A stretch of 38,014 bases of DNA from CAZCGA01 sp964498075 (GTDB lineage: Bacteria; Desulfobacterota; Binatia; HRBIN30). The translations under genes were made by a program, and so were the position numbers. This document shows, one piece after another, positions 7,504 to 15,499 of the stretch; within the stretch, counting starts at the first letter, position 1, and every line of letters starts with the position of its first letter. The notes beneath the pieces are model-generated. The model searched no databases. It was not told where the DNA came from and was given only the letters and a program-made list of their open reading frames with translations. The DNA lies in NCBI GenBank assembly GCA_964498075.1, contig CAZCGA010000052.1, forward strand, positions 1 through 38,014. Direction: 5' to 3'.

Positions 7504-8499
7504 ATGCCAGAGTTACGGAAGGACCCGATCATGGGCCGGTGGGTGATCATTTCAACGGAGCGGGCGCGACGGCCTTCCGACTTTGCGCGCGCCCGCGAGA
7601 CCCGCAAGCGTACCGAGTGCGCCTTCTGCGGCGGCCACGAAGAGGAAACGCCGCCCGAGGTACTGGCCTATCGGGCCAACGGCGGCCCGCCGAACTCCAA
7701 CGGCTGGACCGTCCGCGTCGTCCCGAACAAGTTTCCCGCGCTGCGCATCGAAGGGGAGCTCGGCCGGCGCGGCGAAGGCATCTTCGACATGATGAACGGC
7801 GTCGGCGCACACGAGGTCATCATCGAGAGCCCCGATCACGGTGTCGATCTCGCCGACCTCAGCGATCAGCAAATCGAGGACGTGCTGTGGTCGTATCACG
7901 ACCGGGTGCACGATCTACGGAAGGACGGCCGCTTTCGCTACATCCTCATCTTCAAGAACCACGGCGCCGAGGCCGGCGCCAGCTTGGAGCATACGCACTC
8001 CCAACTGATCGCCCTGCCGATCATACCGCTCAACGTGCACGAGGAGCTGACCGGCGCGCGCGAGTACTACCGCCACAAGGAGCGCTGCGTGTTCTGCGAC
8101 CTGATTCGACAGGATCTCGACGACAAGGTCCGGCTGGTCGCGGAGAACGATGAGTTCGTCACCATCTGCCCGTTCGCACCGCGCTTCCCGTTCGAGACCT
8201 GGATCCTCCCGAAGCACCACGGCGGCGCCTTCGAGCAGATCACCAAGCACGAATACCGCAACCTCGCCCGCGCCCTGCGTGACACGCTGCGCCGCCTCAA
8301 CAAAGCGTTGGACTGGCCGCCCTACAACTACGTGATTCATTCGTCACTGCGCGAGCCGGAGGACGACTTCTACCACTGGCACGTGGAGATCATGCCCAAG
8401 TTGACCAAGGTGGCTGGCTTCGAGTGGGGCACCGGGTTCTACATAAACCCCGTGCCGCCCGAAGACTCGGCGCGCCACTTGCGTGAAGCGGGCGCGTAG
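7504..8499 (+). CDS. galT: Galactose-1-phosphate uridylyltransferase
   Basis: This 331-residue enzyme belongs to the HIT-superfamily GalT group, which moves a nucleotidyl group between sugar 1-phosphates (Leloir pathway or related sugar-nucleotide exchange). Visible features are an N-terminal CAFC zinc pair (C39, C42), a second pair CVFC (C195, C198), the active-site stretch NHGAEAGASLEHTHSQ with H163, H165 and Q167, and the C-terminal HWH (H291, H293) motif. The reading frame is open for nearly 900 bases upstream, but the ATG at 7504 is chosen because AAGGGGG (7487-7493) precedes it and MPELRKDPI is the usual family N-terminus. The glycogen synthase gene starts 21 bp downstream, which points to storage-polysaccharide metabolism. 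Confidence 0.92.
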   Translation: MPELRKDPIMGRWVIISTERARRPSDFARARETRKRTECAFCGGHEEETPPEVLAYRANGGPPNSNGWTVRVVPNKFPALRIEGELGRRGEGIFDMMNGVGAHEVIIESPDHGVDLADLSDQQIEDVLWSYHDRVHDLRKDGRFRYILIFKNHGAEAGASLEHTHSQLIALPIIPLNVHEELTGAREYYRHKERCVFCDLIRQDLDDKVRLVAENDEFVTICPFAPRFPFETWILPKHHGGAFEQITKHEYRNLARALRDTLRRLNKALDWPPYNYVIHSSLREPEDDFYHWHVEIMPKLTKVAGFEWGTGFYINPVPPEDSARHLREAGA

Positions 8500-8520
8500 T
8501 CGGCAGAGGTCGGGTATCGC

Positions 8521-9963
8521 ATGCGTATCGTGATCGCCGCGTCGGAGGCGGTACCCTTCGCCAAGACCGGCGGTCTCGCCGACGTCGTAGGGGCGCTGCC
8601 CGTCGCGCTGAAGCGACTGGGGCTCGACGTCTCGGTGATCATCCCCGCCTACCGCTCGATTGCGGCGGATCGCTTCCGACTCACGCGCACCGAGTGGACG
8701 CTACAAGTGCCGATCTCCAAGCAAACGGTCACCGCCAGCGTGCTGCAGTCGGAGCTGGACGGCGGCGTGCCGGTGTATCTGATCGAGGCGGATCACTACT
8801 TCGCACGCACCGGCTTGTACGGCACCTCCGACGGCGACTACCTGGACAACGCCGAGCGCTTCGCGTTCTTCGCGCGCGCCATCCCGGCGCTCCTGCCGCA
8901 TCTGGGCCCGCCGGATGTCTTGCACTGCCACGACTGGCAGACGGCGCTGGCGCCGGTGTTCATGCGCGCCGATCGCCAACGCTACCCGGAGCTGGAGCAG
9001 CTGCGCACCGTGTTGACGGTCCACAACCTCGGCTACCAGGGACTCTTCTGGCACTTCGACTGGCACCTGCTGAACATCGACTGGAGCTACTTCACCGCCG
9101 ACTGCCTCGAGTTCTACGGCAAGATCAACTACCTCAAGGGCGGCATCGTCTGCGCCGACGCGATCACCACCGTGAGCCCCACCTACGCGCAAGAGATCCA
9201 GACAGATGAGTTTGGTCACGGCCTCGACGGCGTCCTGGTCGCGCGTCGCCAGGCGCTCACCGGCATCCTGAACGGCGTCGACTACTCGGAATGGAGTCCC
9301 GAGCGCGACAAGTTCATCGCGGCGCATTACTCGGTGGTTGATCCGACGGCGAAGGCGCAGTGCAAGGCCGACTTGCAGGCCGCCGTCGGTCTGCCCTCTG
9401 ATCCGCACGTGCCGGTGATCGGCATCGTGTCGCGGCTGGCGGACCAGAAGGGGTTCGATCTGGTCGCAGGGATCGCTCCGGAGCTGCTGCGCAAGCGGCT
9501 GCAAGTCGTCATGCTCGGCAGCGGCGATGCAAAATACCAGGAGCTGTTCCAGCAGCTGGCGCACCGCTTCAAGAAGCGGCTGGCGGTGCACATCGCCTTC
9601 GACAACGCGCTGGCGCACAAGATCGAGGCGGGCAGCGACATGTTCCTGATGCCGTCGCGCTACGAACCGTGCGGGCTGAACCAGATCTACAGTCTGCGGT
9701 ACGGAACGATTCCCATCGTCCGCGCCACCGGCGGCCTGCAGGACACGATCATCGACTTCGATCCGAAGACTGGTGCCGGCACGGGCTTCAAGTTCAGCGA
9801 GTACAGCGCCATCGCGCTCCTGGCGTGCATCGAGCGCGCCCTGGAGGCGTACCGCAAGCCGGCCGCTTGGGCCGCCCTGGTGCGCAGCGCGATGCGCGCC
9901 GACTTCTCGTGGGACCGGTCGGCCGAAGCCTACGCCGACCTCTACCAGCGTCTCTGCGCGTGA
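8521..9963 (+). CDS. glgA: Glycogen synthase (GT5 family)
   Basis: This 480-residue protein is a bacterial ADP-glucose (or UDP-glucose) glycogen synthase, which adds alpha-1,4-linked glucose to glycogen. The N-terminal Rossmann domain has KTGGLADVVG (K15), the nucleotide-sugar binding motif of the family, and the catalytic-core segment HCHDWQTAL follows. The C-terminal domain carries GIVSRLADQKGFD, then PSRYEPCGLNQIYSLRYGT and RATGGLQDTI, which bind the donor. The length is normal (about 480). AGAGGT at 8505-8510 precedes the ATG. It follows galT by 21 bp and very likely shares its transcript. Confidence 0.96.
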   Translation: MRIVIAASEAVPFAKTGGLADVVGALPVALKRLGLDVSVIIPAYRSIAADRFRLTRTEWTLQVPISKQTVTASVLQSELDGGVPVYLIEADHYFARTGLYGTSDGDYLDNAERFAFFARAIPALLPHLGPPDVLHCHDWQTALAPVFMRADRQRYPELEQLRTVLTVHNLGYQGLFWHFDWHLLNIDWSYFTADCLEFYGKINYLKGGIVCADAITTVSPTYAQEIQTDEFGHGLDGVLVARRQALTGILNGVDYSEWSPERDKFIAAHYSVVDPTAKAQCKADLQAAVGLPSDPHVPVIGIVSRLADQKGFDLVAGIAPELLRKRLQVVMLGSGDAKYQELFQQLAHRFKKRLAVHIAFDNALAHKIEAGSDMFLMPSRYEPCGLNQIYSLRYGTIPIVRATGGLQDTIIDFDPKTGAGTGFKFSEYSAIALLACIERALEAYRKPAAWAALVRSAMRADFSWDRSAEAYADLYQRLCA

Positions 9964-9971
9964 GCCAGAGA

Positions 9972-9990
9972 TGGCGCGACGGCGGCGCCA
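9972..9990. terminator. Weak hairpin between convergent glgA and the CPBP gene
   Basis: TGGCGC (9972-9977) pairs with GCGCCA (9985-9990) across a 7-base loop. It lies 8 bp after the glgA stop and about 50 bp from the end of the opposing gene. A wider GCCAGAG/CTCTGGC pair encloses it. There is no T-run, so a terminator role is only suggested by position. Confidence 0.3.
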
Positions 9991-10042
9991 CGGAGCCCTG
10001 GCGATTGTTGTCGCTCTGGCCGGCGCATCGCATTCGACAACA

Positions 10043-10828
10043 TCACGCCGCCACGACCTGGCCCCACGTACGCACCGCCCACGGTAAGACGATGAGCAAC
10101 TGCACGCCGTCGAAGACGCCGTGCGCGACGATGCACGGCAGCAGGTCGCCGCTGCGCGCGAAGGTCCGGCCGATGACGAGCGAAATGGTGAAGACGCCGA
10201 CGATCATGAACGGCATCCCGTAGGAGAAGTGGCTCAAGGCAAACAGGAGGCTCGACGCCACCAGGCCGACGCGCGGCTGCAGAAAGCCACGGAAGAACGC
10301 CTCCTCCACCGTCATCGCCGCCGCGACAATGATCAGCTTGTACAGCACGGGAAGCGACACCAGCCACATCATGAGCGGCGAGATCTCGGTGGGTTCCTGC
10401 GCACCCGCAGTCGCGGCCACCGCTCCCGCCGCCGCGCCGGTCGCCATCAGCGTGAGTAGCCACCCCGCGCACCCCGTCACCAGCCCGTGCCGGACCTTGG
10501 CACCGATGTGCGCCGCCGACATGCTCAAGAAGCCGCCCAGCGAAACAGCGCGGCGTAAGCGCCACCACACGAACAGGAAGGCCGCGAGCACGAGATGCCC
10601 GGTCAACAGAGACGGAAACCAGATCATCTCCGGATCGATCTCGTCGGCCGTGCCGAACGAGGTCACCGGATAGAAGACCGCGAGCGCCAGGATACCGATG
10701 AGCAGGAACGCCGCCAGCGTCTGCCGCATGCGGCCGCGGAACTCATCAAGGTACGGCCGGCGCCCCGCAAACGCCAGGACGGTCACGCACAGCAGCGACA
10801 GCAGGAGCGAGAGTTGCAACTGGGACAC
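10043..10828 (-). CDS. CPBP-family intramembrane glutamic endopeptidase
   Basis: This 261-residue polytopic membrane protein has about seven to eight hydrophobic segments. The catalytic motifs of the CPBP (Abi/Rce1-like) family are all present: EEAFFRG (E175, E176, R180), H200 in SHFSYG, and HGVFDG (H236, D240). Family members cleave peptides within the membrane, for example CAAX-like or bacteriocin-maturation substrates; the substrate here cannot be told. The gene stands alone, convergent with glgA and just downstream of the ATP-grasp gene on the same strand (63 bp gap). Confidence 0.9.
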   Translation of the reverse strand: MSQLQLSLLLSLLCVTVLAFAGRRPYLDEFRGRMRQTLAAFLLIGILALAVFYPVTSFGTADEIDPEMIWFPSLLTGHLVLAAFLFVWWRLRRAVSLGGFLSMSAAHIGAKVRHGLVTGCAGWLLTLMATGAAAGAVAATAGAQEPTEISPLMMWLVSLPVLYKLIIVAAAMTVEEAFFRGFLQPRVGLVASSLLFALSHFSYGMPFMIVGVFTISLVIGRTFARSGDLLPCIVAHGVFDGVQLLIVLPWAVRTWGQVVAA

Positions 10829-10891
10829 GCCACCAGCAAACCGGGATTACCCGCCGCGGTCAAGCGCCGTGTGGCGTCCGACGATCTCGGT

Positions 10892-11857
10892 TCACGCACC
10901 CGCTTCGCCGGACCGGCGCGCGATCTCCAACCCCAGCGCCACACGGTCGCGCGCGGCGAGCGGCTCCAGCGATCTTCCGCGCAGCTCCTCCAGCGGGCGC
11001 CGCAGGCCTCTGCGGTTTGCCAGCTGGATGCTCAGGCCGGGGCGTGCGTTCAGCTCCAAGATGGTCGGACCGAGGTGCACGTCGATGACGATGTCGATAC
11101 CGAAGTATCCGAGCGCGATGGCCTCGTAGCTCTGCGCCGCCAGGAGCAGGATCGTGTCCCACTCGGGGACCCGCAGAGCCGACAGCGGCCGCTGCGTATC
11201 CGGGTGGAGCACGACGGCACGGTCGCGGCAGATGGCGTGCACAGCCCGGCCGGTGGCGAGATCGATCCCGACGCCGACGCCGCCGACGTGGAGGTTGGCG
11301 CGCCCGTCGGAGGCCCGCGTCGGCAACCGCAGCATCGCCATCACCGGCACCCCGTACGCCACGACGACGCGCACATCCGGGATCCCGCCGCTACTGTAGC
11401 CGGCCAGCACCGGTTCGGGGGCCAGCCGGTGCTCGAGCAGCGCTTCATCGCGCGCCTGGCTCAACGAGTACGCCCCGGCGATGATGTCGGCGGCGTGCGC
11501 CACGAGATCGCCGAGCTTGAGCCGCGCGCCGCTCGCCTTCACCAGCTGGCCGTCGTGCCGGCCGGCGACGACCACGACCCCCTCCCCGCCCGCGCCGCGC
11601 GCCGGCTTGAGCACGAACTCGGCCCGCTGCTCCGCCTCCCGCCGCAACCTGTGCAGCTCGCGCTGCCGCACGTAGCGCCCAAACGTGTCCGGCACCGGCA
11701 ACCCGTGGCGCGCTAGAGCCTCCTTGGTCTGCACCTTGTGGTCGACGAGGGCGACCAGACGGGCCGGGTTCAGGCGCAGCAGCAGCTCCTGGTTGCGGCG
11801 GTTCAACCCGAGCGCTTCGCGCCGCACGCGCCGCAGGCGCTCGATCAGGGAGCCCAT
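10892..11857 (-). CDS. ATP-grasp alpha-L-glutamate ligase-like protein (RimK-related)
   Basis: This 321-residue protein has the ATP-grasp layout: an N-terminal helical segment, the nucleotide-binding strand FVLKPARGAGGEGV (K84), a central region with VRVVVAYGVPVMAMLRLP, and the Mg-binding C-terminal motif ILELNARPGLSIQLANR (E and N ligands). This is the RimK-related subgroup annotated as alpha-L-glutamate ligase-like, which would join an amino acid to a carboxylate using ATP; the true substrate is unknown. The ATG at 11857 is chosen because the frame's upstream part is a shadow of the 7TM gene. The two genes overlap by 13 bp, implying coupled translation, and the same pairing occurs widely in Proteobacteria. 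Confidence 0.88.
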   Translation of the reverse strand: MGSLIERLRRVRREALGLNRRNQELLLRLNPARLVALVDHKVQTKEALARHGLPVPDTFGRYVRQRELHRLRREAEQRAEFVLKPARGAGGEGVVVVAGRHDGQLVKASGARLKLGDLVAHAADIIAGAYSLSQARDEALLEHRLAPEPVLAGYSSGGIPDVRVVVAYGVPVMAMLRLPTRASDGRANLHVGGVGVGIDLATGRAVHAICRDRAVVLHPDTQRPLSALRVPEWDTILLLAAQSYEAIALGYFGIDIVIDVHLGPTILELNARPGLSIQLANRRGLRRPLEELRGRSLEPLAARDRVALGLEIARRSGEAGA

Positions 11858-14067
11858 CGGTCGGAGCGCCGGGTGAGATCGAAGAAGCGCAGATACTCGA
11901 GCAGTCGCAACCCACGCCACTTGCCCAAGACGACGTCGACGACGATGGCGCCGATGAGCAGCTCGGGAAAAGTGAGCAGCGTCGACTGCAAGCCGGTGGT
12001 CTCGATGGCCAAGTAGCAAATCGCCGCCAGACCCAGCGTGTTGATCGTCAGCCGCACCGCCTCCCGCGTCCCGAACTCCGCCTGCGACGTGGTGAAGTTC
12101 TCGATCACGTTCGACATGATCACCATCGGAAAGATGCTGACGTTCATCAGCGCGCCGATGCCGAAGGATGCGCCGATCACCGTCAATCCGGCCATGATGC
12201 CGGCGACCACCGCGTTGAGAATCGCCAGCCGCGCCACCAGCTGGAGCCGCACGTGTTGCAGCAGCGCCCGTACCAGGGCGCCTACGCCGACGATCACGGC
12301 GAAGATCGCCGCGCCCCAGCGCAAGCCGGTGGTGAGAAAGGCCAACGAGACGATCACCGGCGAGAACGTCCCAAAGGTCTCGACGCCGATCACCGTGCGT
12401 GCCACCACGATGATGGCCGCAATCACCGGCAGCACGAGGATCAGGTTCAGCGCCTGCAACGGCACCTGGGCACGCACCGCTCGCGCCCAGGCCCCGACGA
12501 CCTTGCGGCGCCACCAGCTCAGATCCTCGAACACGCTCTGGTTGAGGACGACCGGGTCGAGCTCCCACTTGTGTGCCTCCTCGACCATCGGCACACCGTT
12601 GATGACGTTGGCACGTACCATTTCCCACAGGCCGAGTAGCTCCGCGGGACGATCGACGAGGACCACCTCCCCCGCCGTCACCAGCCGGTACAGCACCGCG
12701 CCCAGCACGCGCCCCACCGGCCGCGGAAAGCTGCCGGAGATGACGATGCGCATATCGCCGAGCGCCACGTCCTTCTCGCCCAAGGTCATCAGTGCGTACA
12801 ACCCGGCGTCGTCGCGGGTGGCGATCAACAGCACGTGTGCGCCGCGAATGAGCGTCAGGTTGTTGCTCACCAGGCGCTGGAGATACTGCTCGCGAAAGTA
12901 GCGCGACTCGAAGTGCGCGTGCAGGATCACCACGTTGATCTCGTCGCCTTGCGCTTCGCGGAGCACGCGCTCGCTGACGGCGTCGGGCACGCTCTGGTCG
13001 GCGATCACCACCACCGACGCCACTGGCCGTTCCACGTAGCTCGACGCGGTGCGCACGTGCTCGGCGCCGACGCGTGCCTCGGCGCGGCGTGGCGCCGACG
13101 GGCCAGGTGTGGGTTCCGGGCGATTCGCCACGGCTTCGCGGCTGGTGCGGTGCACGAGGAAGTCGTACTCGAGTGGCAACCCGGAGCTGTGCACGATCAG
13201 CGGCAGGTCGCCGCGGTACAACGTGAGGTATTGATTCGGGAGCCAGCCGAAATAGCCACCGCCCGGGTCGAGCGGTACCCAGGTGCCGCCGATGTACGCC
13301 TCGACCCAGGAGATCGTCGCCCGTTTCTTGGTGGCGTCTTCGAGCTTCAGGCCGCCGACGAGGCGCGCCGGCACGCCGACGCTGCGCAGCAACGCGCTCA
13401 GCAGTCGGGCCTTGCCCGTGCTGTTGCCGCGTTCCTGCCGCAGCACGGTGAGTGCGTCTTCCTTCGCTTCTCCCGACCCGGTGCGCACGAAGGCCGCCGT
13501 GTACTGGAAGAGCGCCCACGCGGCGTCCTCGACCGTGCGCGCCTCCTTGATCAGGTCGTGCGCGCGGCGCCGAATCTCCGGATCAGCGCTCTGCACGCGC
13601 GGCGACGGTTGGAGATCCGCCCGCACGGCCTCGGGCACGGCGAGCTCCGCCAGCGACAAGCGCGGGATGGCTTCGACGGTGTCGGTGAGCGCGACCTCGA
13701 TGTCGTACTCGATTTGTGTTCCCCCGGTCGGGGAGGCGTTGCGCGTCCACTGCGCCCAGAGGTTGGGGGCCTCGGGCTCTTCGCGCAAAGTGAATCCGTC
13801 CATCTCGACTCGGTGGCCGAGGATCTCCTGATGCGTGTCGGAGAGCGGTACCAGCACTTGCGCCCGTGATCCGAGCGGTGTGGCAGCGATCTTCAGGAAG
13901 AGCTGCACGCGCCAGTAGGTGGTCACCGGCTTCTCCGGCTTCTCGCGCGGCTGGAGCACCTCGCCTCCGCCGGTGAACACCTCCGTGCCACGTGTCGGCC
14001 CAGGCACCTCCTGCGCCGCCGCCCGCCACAGCGGCAGCAGCAACGCGAGCACGAACACGGTGCGCAT
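11845..14067 (-). CDS. Inactive-transglutaminase / 7TM membrane protein
   Basis: This 740-residue protein begins with a signal peptide (MRTVFVLALLLPLWRAAA), has a periplasmic transglutaminase-like domain (about residues 160-275), a middle alpha/beta domain (about 340-470) and about seven transmembrane helices from residue 510 onward. In the transglutaminase fold the catalytic Cys is replaced by Ser (GNSTGKA, S216), the His position by Ile (ISWVEAY, I252), and only the Asp of PLDPG (D267) remains, so the domain is probably a binding module. It is co-encoded with the ATP-grasp ligase, whose start it overlaps by 13 bp. GGAGGGG sits just before the ATG. The system's substrate is unknown; links to peptide or osmotic physiology are speculative. 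Confidence 0.85.
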   Translation of the reverse strand: MRTVFVLALLLPLWRAAAQEVPGPTRGTEVFTGGGEVLQPREKPEKPVTTYWRVQLFLKIAATPLGSRAQVLVPLSDTHQEILGHRVEMDGFTLREEPEAPNLWAQWTRNASPTGGTQIEYDIEVALTDTVEAIPRLSLAELAVPEAVRADLQPSPRVQSADPEIRRRAHDLIKEARTVEDAAWALFQYTAAFVRTGSGEAKEDALTVLRQERGNSTGKARLLSALLRSVGVPARLVGGLKLEDATKKRATISWVEAYIGGTWVPLDPGGGYFGWLPNQYLTLYRGDLPLIVHSSGLPLEYDFLVHRTSREAVANRPEPTPGPSAPRRAEARVGAEHVRTASSYVERPVASVVVIADQSVPDAVSERVLREAQGDEINVVILHAHFESRYFREQYLQRLVSNNLTLIRGAHVLLIATRDDAGLYALMTLGEKDVALGDMRIVISGSFPRPVGRVLGAVLYRLVTAGEVVLVDRPAELLGLWEMVRANVINGVPMVEEAHKWELDPVVLNQSVFEDLSWWRRKVVGAWARAVRAQVPLQALNLILVLPVIAAIIVVARTVIGVETFGTFSPVIVSLAFLTTGLRWGAAIFAVIVGVGALVRALLQHVRLQLVARLAILNAVVAGIMAGLTVIGASFGIGALMNVSIFPMVIMSNVIENFTTSQAEFGTREAVRLTINTLGLAAICYLAIETTGLQSTLLTFPELLIGAIVVDVVLGKWRGLRLLEYLRFFDLTRRSDRWAP

Positions 14068-14116
14068 GCGGCCCCTCCTGTAACAGCGGGACCCGGGAGG
14101 ATCAAGGAACCCGTGA

Positions 14117-14196
14117 GTCGTGCTCGTGTTCGTGCTCGTAAGGAAGAGGAGGGCACCTACCGATAGCGAGCACCGCTCACGAACACGAGCACGATT
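14117..14196. repeat. GTGCTCGT-type repeat forming a long inverted repeat
   Basis: TCGTGCTCGTGTTCGTG (14118-14134) is perfectly complementary to CACGAACACGAGCACGA (14178-14194). GTGCTCG (14132-14138) further pairs with CGAGCAC (14167-14173), so a long cruciform or hairpin could form. It lies between the toxin gene's end and the start of the 7TM gene, both on the minus strand. Related motif copies occur at 15424-15442 and 23818-23844. Confidence 0.7.
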
Positions 14197-14270
14197 TGCG
14201 CGTGCACTTCTTGCTCACCGCGCACGGTTCAGCAACCACGCGCGTCGAGCCTCTTCGATGCCGATGAACG

Positions 14271-14594
14271 CTAGGTGAAGGCGAGTCCCATCACGTTGAG
14301 GAGCGCATCGCGGACCTCGTCCCATCGATGTGCAGGCAGGCTCGCCAGCCACGGACCCAGGAGGGTACGGCTCACGGATCGGATCCACTCAGGCTTGAGC
14401 ACGCAGGGACCGCGCAGGCCGTCCGCTTCTGAAAGCCTGACTTCCCAGGGCAGACTACGGATTTGGGTGCTGAGCGGAATGACAGGAATTTCGCTCAGAG
14501 ACTGCAGGATATCATCGCGACCCAGCACAAGGACCGGCCTTCGCTTGGTCGGTGCGGTCGCTTGCAGCCAGCGGATATCGCCGCGTTGAATCAT
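14271..14594 (-). CDS. MazF/PemK-like toxin
   Basis: This 107-residue protein begins MIQRGDIRWLQA and continues KRRPVLVLGRDD and IPVIPLSTQIRSLPWEV, the standard MazF/PemK fold with the conserved RPVLVL strand and the PLS/T turn. Family members are sequence-specific endoribonucleases held inactive by a cognate antitoxin. The ATG at 14594 is chosen because it overlaps the upstream antitoxin stop by four bases (ATGA); an earlier ATG at 14609 would create a 19-base overlap. The unit lies between unrelated genes and is bordered on both sides by dispersed repeats, consistent with horizontal gain. Confidence 0.85.
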   Translation of the reverse strand: MIQRGDIRWLQATAPTKRRPVLVLGRDDILQSLSEIPVIPLSTQIRSLPWEVRLSEADGLRGPCVLKPEWIRSVSRTLLGPWLASLPAHRWDEVRDALLNVMGLAFT

Positions 14595-14812
14595 GCGTCG
14601 TCCGGCCACGCGTCATCAGTGTCGAGTGGCCCTTGCGGCCCGTGGTCAACCCACTCGCGCCACAGCTGATCCTGTTCTTGTTCCGACAGGACGAGATCTG
14701 CGCCGTCGACTGGTTGTAAAACGACGCGGACCCGGCGCCCGTCGAGCGGTGGAACGGGCGTGTCCAGCGTGATCGTGCTGCCGTGAACAACCCCGGTGAC
14801 TTCCGTAGCCAT
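14591..14812 (-). CDS. Antitoxin partner of the MazF-like toxin
   Basis: This 73-residue protein has a beta-rich N-terminus (MATEVTGVVHGSTITLDTPV, then RRVRVVLQPV) and an acidic, tryptophan-containing C-terminal tail (EQDQLWREWVDHGP, DTDDAWPDDA). The layout, a DNA-binding/dimerising N-terminus followed by a flexible acidic toxin-neutralising tail, is normal for MazE-like antitoxins. The frame is open upstream, but the ATG at 14812 has a strong GGAGAGGAGAGAGG ribosome binding site, so it is taken as the start. Autorepression of the operon is expected from the family; no operator was identified. Confidence 0.75.
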   Translation of the reverse strand: MATEVTGVVHGSTITLDTPVPPLDGRRVRVVLQPVDGADLVLSEQEQDQLWREWVDHGPQGPLDTDDAWPDDA

Positions 14813-15499
14813 GATCGCCTCTCTCTCCTCTCCGGTGCCGCCAGACTGACGGCCAACGAATTCTACACTGCTGCACGGTGTGTCTACCAGAGCTGTCGGT
14901 CGGGGGTACTGGGTGAATTCAGAAAGTGAGGGCAACTGGTTCTCGACCCTCGTTCCAGTGTTGTTCGACGACCGCGCGAAGGCGGAACCATCGGACTTTC
15001 CGAACAACGGCCTGGTCTGGTGGATGGTAAAGCCGTCGGTGGTGGTTCCATCTCGCGACAATTTGGCCGAAATCGTGACCATACCGACGTCAGCCATTTC
15101 CAAACCCCGCGACCTTGTACGCGAGCGCAGCTTTGTGACACTCGATCATCCACCGACGGATTTGGTGCTCGTGCGCTGGCGCGGACGCCTGTACGGCCCG
15201 CTCCGCGCCAGCAGCGAGCCCGGCCGCTCGGTACATATGCCGTTCGGTTGAGCATCCCAACGACCGATCATTCGACACTCGAGATCCCAGAGACAGCCTT
15301 GGAAAGCGTGAAAGAGTATCACATCGAGGGAATGAGCGCGGAGATCTCCCTGGATAGCCAGCTTCGCGGCAGAGGTGCCCGCGAGCACGAGCCGCATTAC
15401 GAGTTTCTGTTGGGTCCAGGGCTACGAGCACGAACACGATTTGCCCCCCCAATGCAAACGTGGTTAGTCTGCCACGAAGGTTCGCCGCAGGAGGAAGTC
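14813..15499. other. 687-bp region without a recognisable gene
   Basis: Open frames exist on both strands (for example 14880-15251 plus, and several minus-strand frames), but none matches a family I know. A frame that runs into the acyl-CoA dehydrogenase gene includes a peptide reading STLEIPETALESVKEYHIEG. The region ends with a dispersed-repeat copy (15424-15442) before the dehydrogenase ribosome binding site at 15489-15494. It may hold one or more decayed genes. Confidence 0.4.
15424..15442 (-). repeat. GTGCTCGT-type dispersed repeat copy
   Basis: ACGAGCACGAACACGATTT here is, on the minus strand, AAATCGTGTTCGTGCTCGT. It shares its core with the inverted repeat at 14117-14196 and with 23818-23844. 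Confidence 0.6.

Noticed and set aside
11858..13519. Upstream extension of the ATP-grasp frame (554 extra residues)
   Set aside because: It overlaps the 7TM gene in another frame and has arginine-rich low-complexity sequence; the ATG at 11857 is the natural start.
15020..15499. N-terminal extension of the acyl-CoA dehydrogenase
   Set aside because: GTG 15500 has AGGAGG five bases ahead and gives the normal family length.
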